Of a stretch of 8,702 bases of DNA, positions 1 to 6,346 are shown one piece after another (the first letter of the stretch is position 1; each line of letters opens with the position of its first letter). The notes below the pieces were generated by a model. It had not been told where the DNA came from. It ran no database searches and was given only the letters and a program-made list of their open reading frames with translations. This stretch comes from a bacterium (GTDB lineage: Bacteria; SM23-31; JAUVVT01), in the NCBI GenBank assembly GCA_030616165.1, contig JAUWXV010000159.1, positions 1 through 8,702 on the forward strand, given 5' to 3'. A program made the position numbers and the translations under genes.

Positions 1-120
1 AGACATTCTTGTCTGACCATAACAATTGAGTGACAGACCCCCAAGGCAAGCAGGAATGTAAAATTTGCCAACATAGAGATACATCACCGCTGGCAAAGGT
101 ATTCTTCACCTTCCCCCTTA
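1..120. repeat. Copy 1 of a 120-bp direct repeat, 135-bp period
   Basis: Matches 136-255 at 115 of 120 positions; the differences are at 80, 95, 101, 111 and 114. The window begins inside the element: the palindrome at its left end lacks its first four bases (GGTC) here. An internal inverted pair TTGCCA/TGGCAA spans about 65-95. The right end (92-116) is a degraded form of the hairpin that is better preserved in copy 2. No coding capacity is believable in either strand. The identity of the element is unknown. Confidence 0.9.
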
Positions 121-135
121 ATAATAAGGTAGGTC

Positions 136-255
136 AGACATTCTTGTCTGACCATAACAATTGAGTGACAGACCCCCAAGGCAAGCAGGAATGTAAAATT
201 TGCCAACATAGAGACACATCACCGCTGGCGAAGGTGTTCTTCACCATCGCCCTTA
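136..255. repeat. Copy 2 of the 120-bp direct repeat, with hairpins at both ends
   Basis: The left end is a perfect inverted repeat, GGTCAGACA (132-140), loop TTCT, TGTCTGACC (145-153). The right end is GGCGAAGGTG (227-236), loop TTCTT, CACCATCGCC (242-251), with one mismatch. The 15 bases between copies (121-135) end in the GGTC that completes the left stem. A short element bounded by a subterminal hairpin at each end and present in tandem suggests a non-autonomous mobile or intergenic repeat, with IS200/IS605-derived MITEs as one possible source. No transposase is visible to confirm this. Confidence 0.9.
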
Positions 256-317
256 AAACAATTATTTTTTGGGATTTATAATAATATTTATACTCTAAAT
301 AATCAAATTTTATTTCG

Positions 318-346
318 TTGATTTTATCTTTGTTCAATTGTATATT
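318..346 (+). promoter_or_regulatory. Candidate sigma-70 promoter for the D-threonine aldolase-like gene
   Basis: A -35-like TTGATT (318-323) is followed after exactly 17 bases by a -10-like TATATT (341-346). The predicted start of transcription would be near 353, leaving a leader of roughly 38 bases to the ATG at 391. The region is very AT-rich, so chance matches are common. The optimal spacing and correct distance to the gene are the reasons to list it. Confidence 0.4.
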
Positions 347-390
347 AAGACATAAAAGAGTAAAAAAATAAATTTTTTTTGGGTTTTTAT

Positions 391-1641
391 ATGAAAAATA
401 ATGACTTATCAAGGAGGAAATTTCTACAATCATCCTCTTTTGGGGCAGTTTCTGTATTAATTCCTTCAATAAAAACGGGATATACTCGTGACGAGATGAA
501 AGGAATGGAGAGAGAAGGGAAAATCCCTGGGAATATTTCTAAATGGGATATAGATACGCCTGCTCTTTTGCTTGATATGGACGCATTTGAGAGGAATCTT
601 AAAAAGATGTCAGAATACTGCAGAAAAAATAATATATCATTCCGCCCGCATACCAAAACTCATAAATCACCAATAATTTCAAAAATGCAGGTCTCTTCTG
701 GTTCGATAGGTATCTGCACTGCAAAGGTGAGTGAGGCAGAGGTTATGGTAAAAGGTGGAGTAGGGGATATATTGATAACGTCACCTGTCATATCGAGCTA
801 TAAAATAAAAAGAATGATGGAGTTGAGGAAACAGACTTCTGGATTAATGGTGGTCTTGGATAATCCCCGGAATATTCAAGACCTGTCAGATGCGTCTGTG
901 AGCAATAAACTGAAATTGGATGTTCTTGTGGATATTAATCCTCCGGGAATGGATAGGACAGGAATCCAACCGGGCAAGCCTGCTGTTGAACTTGCTGAGA
1001 CTGTGATAAAATCTGAAGGATTAAGGTTTAGAGGGATTCAGGCTTATGCAGGAAATATGCAGCATGTCCATGGATTTGAAGAGAGAAGAAAAAGGAATTT
1101 AAAATGTATGGAAACAGCAGCGGAGACAAAAAGAATGATAGAAAAAGAGGGTATCGAGGTTGAAATATTCTCTGGAGGAGGTACTGGAACTTATAATATT
1201 GATAATTATGTTCAGGGATTTACCGATGTTCAGGTTGGCTCGTATATATTTATGGATGTTCAGTATCTTGCGATTGGCGGTAAGGATTTTTCTGATGATT
1301 ACTATGGAGATTTTGAACCATCTCTTACTGTTTTAACAACAGCAATAAGCCAGCCGGTAAAAGGGAGAATCACCACAGATGCAGGTATAAAATCGTTTGC
1401 GATGGACGGGCCGAAACCTGTTTTAAAGGATATTACTGGTGTATCATACGGAATAAGGGGAGACGAACATGGCTAAATCCGATTAGAAAATCCGAGCCGT
1501 AAAATTAAAATCGGCGATAAGGTAGAAGCTATTGTTCCTCACTGTGACCCAACTGTTAATTTATATGACTGTTATTATTGCGTCAGAAACGAGAAAGTTG
1601 AAGCAATCTGGGACGTATCCGGTAGAGGAAAGTCCCAATAA
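391..1641 (+). pseudogene. Tat-exported DSD1/D-threonine aldolase-like PLP enzyme, interrupted by one in-frame TAA
   Basis: The frame from ATG 391 encodes 361 residues to a TAA at 1474-1476, then continues in the same frame for 54 family-like codons to a TAA at 1639-1641. Residues 7-12 (SRRKFL) followed by a hydrophobic stretch form a twin-arginine signal, so export to the periplasm is expected. Fold type III PLP features are present: the HTKTHK motif with probable PLP lysine Lys89, GMDRTG, the phosphate-binding SGGGTGTY (261-268), QVGSYIFMD and TDAGIK. The family binds a divalent metal through a C-terminal His-x-Asp or His-x-Cys. Here that motif, HCD (1540-1548), lies after the internal stop, so the 361-residue product should lack its metal site. 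The segment after the stop contains no ATG, GTG or TTG codon in frame, so it cannot be a separate cistron. No frameshift is needed. The gene is either a recent nonsense allele, a sequencing error or a readthrough case. The substrate (D-threonine, D-serine or similar) cannot be told. No clear ribosome binding site precedes 391; a TTG at 379 is less likely because it would put four extra residues before the Tat signal. Confidence 0.85.
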
Positions 1642-1669
1642 AAAAATTAACGCAAATAATCACAATTTT

Positions 1670-1675
1670 AGGAGG
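1670..1675 (+). promoter_or_regulatory. Strong Shine-Dalgarno AGGAGG for the 204-aa secreted protein
   Basis: AGGAGG lies eight bases before the ATG at 1684. It is the only consensus ribosome binding site at normal spacing seen in the window. It supports both the reality of the gene and its start. Confidence 0.8.
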
Positions 1676-1683
1676 ATTTTATT

Positions 1684-2298
1684 ATGAACAAAAAGATAAA
1701 CTTTTCTGCTGTTTTAAAAATAATTGCGATTCTGTGCATTTTTTTATTGGTTTCCTCTTTTGCAAAACAGGCTGAATTCCCGGAACCAAAGGTAATTGAC
1801 GGTAAGGTAACTGAAATTTCATACTCAAAAATTGCTTTAATAGATGATAAAGGTGAAGAACAGTCATTTACTCTTTCGGAGAGTACCAGAGCTCAAAAAC
1901 TTATTCCGATAGGTTCCGAAGAATTGAAGCAAAACCTCTATCTGCATATCTCTGGTAAGGTGGATGATAAGTCGATTAATGCTGAAACAATAGGAATTAT
2001 GAGGGAACTTACTTCTGAAATGGTAGATGAAATCAAATATCAAATGGGAGCCGAAACGCTTGAAAAATTTACTGGAGGAAAGTTTTGTCAGGTAAAATCT
2101 ATTGACCCATTGGAAGTTGAAGACCTTAACGCCAAAAAATTTAGCGTAAAGGTTTCTCCGAAAACCGAAATCCATGAAATCTTGTCCTGTGAAATAAGCG
2201 ATATTAAAAAGGATGACACAGTGAACCTTAGAATCTTTGATTTTTCAGAAATGGGCTATGGCAATTTTATTACGATTTCAGTGTTAAAGGAAAAATAA
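1684..2298 (+). CDS. Secreted hypothetical protein with two OB-like repeats
   Basis: 204 residues. The N-terminus has lysines at positions 3, 4 and 12, then a hydrophobic core ending in SSFA (about 24-27), a good signal peptidase I site before KQAEF; there is no lipobox. The mature part looks like two diverged copies of one beta-rich module. Residues about 38-107 run from DGKVTEIS through STRAQKLIPIGSEELKQ to ISGKV and AETIGIM. Residues about 130-201 run from GGKFCQVKSID through PKTEIHEILSCEISDIKKDD to VNLRIF and NFITISVL. The order 'GKV..I, T-x(n), I...LK..., A/F-x-I' resembles DUF5666-type OB folds, but I cannot assign a named family. The start lies 42 bases after the end of the interrupted PLP-enzyme frame on the same strand, so co-transcription is possible. 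Function unknown; a periplasmic or surface binding role is only a guess. Confidence 0.85.
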   Translation: MNKKINFSAVLKIIAILCIFLLVSSFAKQAEFPEPKVIDGKVTEISYSKIALIDDKGEEQSFTLSESTRAQKLIPIGSEELKQNLYLHISGKVDDKSINAETIGIMRELTSEMVDEIKYQMGAETLEKFTGGKFCQVKSIDPLEVEDLNAKKFSVKVSPKTEIHEILSCEISDIKKDDTVNLRIFDFSEMGYGNFITISVLKEK

Positions 2299-2366
2299 AG
2301 CAGAAAATTAATAGAATCTACCTCAGTTTGAAATTTGCGAATTTTTTAAGGGGATATTTCGCACGG

Positions 2367-2421
2367 ATTGAATATCCTTAATTCCTTGTTTAGTGGATAA
2401 ATAAAGGATATTCAATTTTTT
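2367..2421 (+). terminator. Terminator-like inverted repeat after the secreted-protein gene
   Basis: A perfect 13-bp inverted repeat, ATTGAATATCCTT (2367-2379) and AAGGATATTCAAT (2404-2416), is followed at once by five Ts (2417-2421). The 24-base loop is longer than in a classical intrinsic terminator and the stem is AT-rich. It stands 68 bases after the stop codon at 2298, the expected place for the end of that transcript. Confidence 0.5.
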
Positions 2422-2557
2422 GATAATGCAGTCTTTAACTTATTAACACCATTCATTAAAAGATTCCTCATTTCCTCGTTTTTTAAATTTTGTTTATATT
2501 ACAACAAAACTTTAGAAAATTTAAAATAGTCAATTTTTCTATAAATATTACAAAACT

Positions 2558-2648
2558 GTCATCCTGAATCCTGTGCTGAACCCTGTGCTGAACCCTGTGC
2601 TGAACTTGTTTCAGTATTGATTCAGTAATGTTTCAGGATCGGAATGAC
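2558..2648. repeat. Palindromic intergenic repeat with 12-bp and 11-bp periodic arms
   Basis: The element starts GTCATCCTGAA and ends TTCAGGATCGGAATGAC. Its core stem is ATCCTGAA (2561-2568) with TTCAGGAT (2632-2639); the outer ends GTCAT and ATGAC are also complementary. The left arm contains CTGAA four times at exact 12-base spacing (2564, 2576, 2588, 2600), within tandem units of CCCTGTGCTGAA. The right arm contains TTCAG three times at 11-base spacing (2610, 2621, 2632). Repeats with GTCAT...ATGAC ends are widespread in bacterial intergenic DNA; this one has expanded arms. Confidence 0.85.
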
Positions 2649-2828
2649 TTCTTGTGTTAATGATGTTTTTGATTATTTCAAAAAAGTATTTTCGTAAAAT
2701 CCTATTATAATATCTTATAAAGTTTGAATCCATATATGAATTTTTTCATTTGTCTATATATTGTAATTTAATTATATTTATATTAATATTATTTACGAAT
2801 AATCAGAATGAAATATCCGGGGTAAAAT

Positions 2829-3494
2829 TTGATTATAGGTATCGGGCATAAAGCCCGGCAGGGAAAGGACACAGCTGCTGAATTTTTAAGCAGAAAATAT
2901 GGGTTTATCATAATCCACTTTGCGGATGCTCTGTATGAAGAATGCAAAAACTGCACTATATTATATAGTGAATCGGATAATGTTTTTTATTTGAAATGTT
3001 ATGATGAAGATTATCATTCATTTAAAGACCCGCCGGAATATATTATAAATTGGATAAAGTCTAATGGAGATAGGGAATCAGCTCTTTTATTCAATGCCGG
3101 GTGGATTTATAAAGGGATGAAGGATAAAGATGGTACACTTCTTCAATTCTGGGGAACCGAATTCAGAAGAAAAATAGTCAACTGGGATTACTGGGTAAAC
3201 AAGGTAAAAGAGGTAATCGATAAAGTGCCTGACAAAGATTATGTTATTCCCGATGCGAGGTTTAAAAATGAAGCCAAATTTATAAAAAATTCAGGGGGTG
3301 AAATCTGGAAGGTAATAAGACCGGGTTATAAAGAGATAGACAGAGACCCGTCACATAAAAGTGAGGTCGATTTGGATGACTGGGAGTTTGATGAGGCTAT
3401 AATCAATGATGGGACTATTGAACAACTTTGCGAAAAGGTTGACCTTGCTTTTCAAAAAAGGAAAAAATTATATGAATCGAAAAAGGATAAATAA
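2829..3494 (+). CDS. Deoxynucleoside monophosphate kinase, phage T4 gp1-like
   Basis: 221 residues. It is predicted to phosphorylate dNMPs to dNDPs with ATP in the cytoplasm. The N-terminus is a beta strand and Walker A-like loop, GHKARQGKDT (residues 6-15), with the GKDT ending typical of this family. LLQFWGTEFRR (104-114) and YWV (121-123) match the family's 'LLQ-x-x-GTE-x-x-R ... W' region. Next come VIPDARFKNEA (139-149), SHKSE (175-179) and INDGTIEQL (192-200), all in family order. The start is TTG at 2829: the triplet at 2823-2825 is an in-frame stop, and the Walker loop begins only a few residues later. GGGG just upstream (about 2819-2822) is a weak ribosome binding site. The last 23 bases overlap the dCMP deaminase gene, so the two are probably translationally coupled. 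This family is commonest in phages; a phage origin is possible but no other phage gene is near. Exact base specificity cannot be read from the sequence. Confidence 0.82.
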   Translation: MIIGIGHKARQGKDTAAEFLSRKYGFIIIHFADALYEECKNCTILYSESDNVFYLKCYDEDYHSFKDPPEYIINWIKSNGDRESALLFNAGWIYKGMKDKDGTLLQFWGTEFRRKIVNWDYWVNKVKEVIDKVPDKDYVIPDARFKNEAKFIKNSGGEIWKVIRPGYKEIDRDPSHKSEVDLDDWEFDEAIINDGTIEQLCEKVDLAFQKRKKLYESKKDK

Positions 3495-3960
3495 AGACCA
3501 ATATTATATAAATATAGCATCGGATTTATATCAGCGCTCCACCTGTTTGAGGAGAAAATTTGGTGCATTGATAGTTAAAAATGATGAGATTATAGCCACC
3601 GGATATAATGGTGCACCGCGCAAGACTTTAAGTTCGCTTGATTACGGATGGTGCTGGAGAGAAAGGCACGATATACCACATGGAAAAAATTACGAACTCT
3701 GCCGTTCGGTACATGCCGAAATGAATGCGATTATTCAGGCGCCTCGACGGGATATGATTGGAGGCACGATGTATATTGCGGGGGAAAATGCAGACAAAAC
3801 AAACTGTGAGGCTTTCCCGTGTGTGGTATGCGTGAGACTTATAATAAACGCAGGCATAGAAAGACTTGTTTATAGAGCGAAAGATGGGTTAATCAAAGAG
3901 GAATTCCCTCAGAAAAACTGGAAAGATGATGAATTCATCGTTGTTGGAAAGTATAAGTAA
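3472..3960 (+). CDS. dCMP deaminase (ComEB/T4 Cd type)
   Basis: 162 residues, the usual length. The enzyme is a zinc-dependent cytosolic deaminase that turns dCMP into dUMP, the substrate of thymidylate synthase. The catalytic zinc site is HAE (His81, with Glu83 as proton shuttle) together with PCVVC (Cys117 and Cys120). The N-terminal RSTCLRRKFGALIV (22-35) and GYNGAPR (44-50), and the further Cys residues at 61 and 77 just before HAE, fit the dCMP deaminase subgroup rather than cytidine or tRNA deaminases. ATG 3472 is chosen because MNRKRINKDQYY leads directly into the conserved domain. A purine-rich AAAAAAGGA lies about ten bases upstream, inside the kinase gene. An in-frame ATG at 3406 would add 22 unrelated residues that merely read the kinase in another frame. 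It forms a two-gene unit with the kinase (23-base overlap). Confidence 0.93.
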   Translation: MNRKRINKDQYYINIASDLYQRSTCLRRKFGALIVKNDEIIATGYNGAPRKTLSSLDYGWCWRERHDIPHGKNYELCRSVHAEMNAIIQAPRRDMIGGTMYIAGENADKTNCEAFPCVVCVRLIINAGIERLVYRAKDGLIKEEFPQKNWKDDEFIVVGKYK

Positions 3961-4036
3961 TTACCTGAAAATTGCAATATAATAACAATAATTTCCAAAA
4001 AAATCGGATGTATTACTAAAATATAAAAAACAAAAT

Positions 4037-4076
4037 GTCATTGCGAGGAGTCCCGAGTACTCGGGACTCGCAATGA
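4037..4076. repeat. Long hairpin/palindrome in the deaminase-ClC gap
   Basis: Positions 4048-4069 are a perfect 22-bp palindrome with half-site GAGTCCCGAGT. It is flanked by TCATTGC (4038-4044) and GCAATGA (4070-4076), which are complementary apart from a three-base bulge (4045-4047). The GTCATTGCGAG beginning is typical of a very common class of bacterial intergenic repeat. A run of nine Ts at 4089-4097 follows after 12 bases, so it might end the kinase-deaminase transcript, although the spacing is not classical. Nothing else is seen in the 233-bp gap. Confidence 0.85.
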
Positions 4077-4193
4077 AAAAAAGGTCGATTTTTTTTTAGC
4101 ACTTATTTGATTCATATAATTATCTGCTTATATTAATTTTAAAAACTCTATCGCAATTTTTGGGTAATTACAAAAATCAATATTGTATAAATC

Positions 4194-6302
4194 ATGAGAA
4201 GATGGGTTAATATACCTGAAGGATTTGATAGAAGTTTAGAGGATAAAGTAAAGGTAAAAATAGCCTCAGTACTTGCAAAAATATTCCCTCCCTCTCTTAA
4301 ATCAGAACAAATATTTGTCATTGTTGTTGCGATTTTTATAGGATTGCTTGGTGGTTTTGGTGCCGTAGGATTTAGATATTTGATACAGATTGTGCAGAAA
4401 ATCTCTTATGGTGATTGGAACTATACCCTTGATCTGGTAAGGAGTATTCCCTGGTATATAAAGGTTATAATTCCTGCTTCTGGAGGGATATTTGTGGGAT
4501 TGATAGTCTATTTTTTTGCAAGGGAAGTAAAAGGTCATGGTGTACCTGAAGTAATGGAAGCGGTTGCACTTAAAGGTGGTAAAATCAGGCCCAGAGTGGT
4601 TTTTGCAAAGGCATTTTCGTCCAGTATTTGTATAGGAACCGGCGGCTCTGTTGGAAGAGAGGGACCGATAGTTCAGATTGGTTCGGCAATTGGTTCAGCA
4701 ATAGGGCAGTTCTTGAAGATGCCGTCCTCAACACTTAAAACATTCGTTGGATGCGGCGCCGCTGCGGGAATTGCATCTACATTCAATGCGCCTATAGCGG
4801 GAGCATTTTTTGCCCTCGAGATAATATTAGGTGATTTCGCAATTCCGCAGTTTGCACCAATTGTTATTTCTTCGGTTATGGCAACTGTAGTTTCGCACTA
4901 CTTTTTAGGTAATTATCCTGCATTTGTTGTCCCTGAATATCAACTAATAAGTCCTTGGGAATTAATACCTTATGTGATTCTTGGTGTTTTGGCGGCTTTG
5001 ATAGGAATTTTATTTATCAAGACTCTGTATAAAACGGAAGATTTATTTGATAGTTTTAAATTCCCGGATTATTTAAAACCGGTAATAGGAGGTTTTATAA
5101 TAGGTGGAATTAGCATAATTTTTCCTGAAATTTTAGGAATAGGATATGATGCAATAGGTCTTGCTCTGGATGGGAACCTAATCTGGTTTGTTTTATTATC
5201 TTTGGTTTTCGTGAAGTTGTTAGCGGTTTCCATTACTCTGGGTTCTGGCAGTTCAGGCGGTATATTTGCCCCATCGCTTTTTCTCGGCTCTATGATTGGG
5301 GGAGTACTGGGATTTATAGTTCACTCTTTATTTCCAGGTGTTACTGCTTCTTATGGAGCATATTCTCTGGTTGGAATGGGTGCTGTGGTTGCCGCAACCA
5401 CACACGCACCAATCACTGCTATTATCATTATCTTTGAATTAACAAATGACTATAAAATAATCCTTCCCTTGATGATTGCTTGTATTATAAGTACCGTTGT
5501 TGCCATGAGATTGAAAAGAGAATCGATTTATACTTTGAAACTTATCAGAAGAAAGATAAATATATTCATCGGGAAAGAGATTAATGTTTTAAAATCTTTG
5601 TATGTCAAAGAGGTTATGACAGAGGAGGTTGAGATTGTTTCTGAAGATGCAAAACTAAACTCGCTTTTAGAGCGGATGGTAAACAGCAATCACTCCTCTC
5701 TTTTCATGGTTGATAAAAATAATGAGTTTTCGGGAATAATAACAATTCAAGATTTAAGACTTGCATTTATGGAAAAAGAATCTCTTCAGGATATCCTGAT
5801 AGCAAAGGATGTTGCTATTTCTGACGGTTTCACGATAACACCCGATGACGACCTTGATTATGTGATGAAACTGTTTGGGACAAAAAGTGTGGACGAACTT
5901 CCGGTCGTGGAGAACAGGTACTCAAAGAAAATTATAGGAAGTGTCTGGAAGAATAAGGTTATCGAAACATACAATCAGGAGATATTCAGGCGAGACCTAA
6001 TTGGTGAATTATCAAGCAGAATCTCTGTGCCCGAAAAATACCCTCAGATTGAACTGCTCGGTGGGTATACGATGACCGAAATCGAAGCACCAAAAAGTTT
6101 TGTTGGTTTATCGTTAAAGGAGGCTGATATCCGCTCAAGATACGGGATTGAAATTATTCTAATTAAAAGAAAAGCCCCTGAAGAAAAACAAGGTGAAACT
6201 ATAAACATCATCCCCGATTCAAACTACAAAATAAAAGAAGGCGACAAATTCCTCATCGTCGGCGATATCAAGAAGATAAATAATTTTAAATATGCAGGGT
6301 GA
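4194..6302 (+). CDS. ClC-family chloride channel/transporter with CBS pair and C-terminal RCK_C (TrkA-C) domain
   Basis: 702 residues; an inner-membrane anion channel or Cl-/H+ exchanger. The ClC membrane domain spans about residues 35-440. Its three anion-site motifs are GHGVPE (114-119; His115 where E. coli ClC has Ser107), GREGP (154-158; Glu156 is the external gating glutamate) and GGIFAPS (355-361). Tyr446 matches the inner-gate tyrosine. In FNAPIAGAFFALEI (197-210), the position of the E. coli internal proton glutamate (Glu203) appears to be Ile210, as in channel-like ClCs. A CBS pair follows from about 470 (VKEVMTEEV) to 595, probably a nucleotide-sensing regulator. The end (about 615-700, with FVGLSLKEADIRSRYGIEI and IKEGDKFLIVGD) is an RCK_C/TrkA-C domain as found in ion-transport regulators. 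The start ATG lacks a visible Shine-Dalgarno. The gene stands alone, convergent with hflX, and its TGA stop is 44 bases from the hflX stop. Confidence 0.93.
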   Translation: MRRWVNIPEGFDRSLEDKVKVKIASVLAKIFPPSLKSEQIFVIVVAIFIGLLGGFGAVGFRYLIQIVQKISYGDWNYTLDLVRSIPWYIKVIIPASGGIFVGLIVYFFAREVKGHGVPEVMEAVALKGGKIRPRVVFAKAFSSSICIGTGGSVGREGPIVQIGSAIGSAIGQFLKMPSSTLKTFVGCGAAAGIASTFNAPIAGAFFALEIILGDFAIPQFAPIVISSVMATVVSHYFLGNYPAFVVPEYQLISPWELIPYVILGVLAALIGILFIKTLYKTEDLFDSFKFPDYLKPVIGGFIIGGISIIFPEILGIGYDAIGLALDGNLIWFVLLSLVFVKLLAVSITLGSGSSGGIFAPSLFLGSMIGGVLGFIVHSLFPGVTASYGAYSLVGMGAVVAATTHAPITAIIIIFELTNDYKIILPLMIACIISTVVAMRLKRESIYTLKLIRRKINIFIGKEINVLKSLYVKEVMTEEVEIVSEDAKLNSLLERMVNSNHSSLFMVDKNNEFSGIITIQDLRLAFMEKESLQDILIAKDVAISDGFTITPDDDLDYVMKLFGTKSVDELPVVENRYSKKIIGSVWKNKVIETYNQEIFRRDLIGELSSRISVPEKYPQIELLGGYTMTEIEAPKSFVGLSLKEADIRSRYGIEIILIKRKAPEEKQGETINIIPDSNYKIKEGDKFLIVGDIKKINNFKYAG

Positions 6303-6307
6303 GAAAA

Positions 6308-6341
6308 TTTCTTTTGAAAAAGAAAGTAATATCATTTTTTT
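6308..6341. terminator. Weak terminator-like hairpin between convergent genes
   Basis: TTTCTTTT (6308-6315) and AAAAGAAA (6318-6325) are perfectly complementary around a two-base centre, and a T run lies at 6334-6341. The hairpin sits in the 44-base gap where the ClC and hflX transcripts meet. The stem is almost all A/T, so its strength is doubtful. Confidence 0.3.
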
Positions 6342-6346
6342 GTTAC

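Larger units (their letters stand above)
2299..2828. other. 530-bp gene-free stretch with structured repeats
   Basis: No credible reading frame was seen. The stretch holds a terminator-like inverted repeat (2367-2421) and a palindromic repeat with internal tandem units (2558-2648). After these comes about 180 bases of very AT-rich leader before the kinase gene. A perfect TATAAT occurs at 2706-2711 but I see no -35 at suitable spacing, so it is not listed as a promoter. Confidence 0.7.

Noticed and set aside
134-469. Open frame of 111 codons on the minus strand
   Set aside because: Its 3' half in translation order is the direct-repeat element and its 5' half is antisense to the Tat signal region; composition is erratic and there is no ribosome binding site or recognisable domain.
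1441-1500. Frameshift as the cause of the early end of the PLP-enzyme gene
   Set aside because: The codons before and after the TAA are in the same frame and both fit the family, so a single nonsense codon explains it without an indel.
1864-2175. 103-codon minus-strand frame
   Set aside because: Antisense to the secreted-protein gene, which has a signal peptide and a consensus ribosome binding site.
2569-2604. CRISPR-like array of short repeats
   Set aside because: The 12-base units are contiguous with no spacers, so this is a tandem repeat within a palindromic element.
2706-2711. Perfect TATAAT before the kinase gene
   Set aside because: No -35-like sequence lies 16-18 bases upstream, and chance TATAAT matches are expected in such AT-rich DNA.
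4160-4193. Promoter just before the ClC gene (TTGGGT and TATTGT or TATAAA)
   Set aside because: Spacing is 15 or 20 bases, and the -10-like box almost touches the ATG. A leaderless transcript cannot be excluded but the evidence is too weak.
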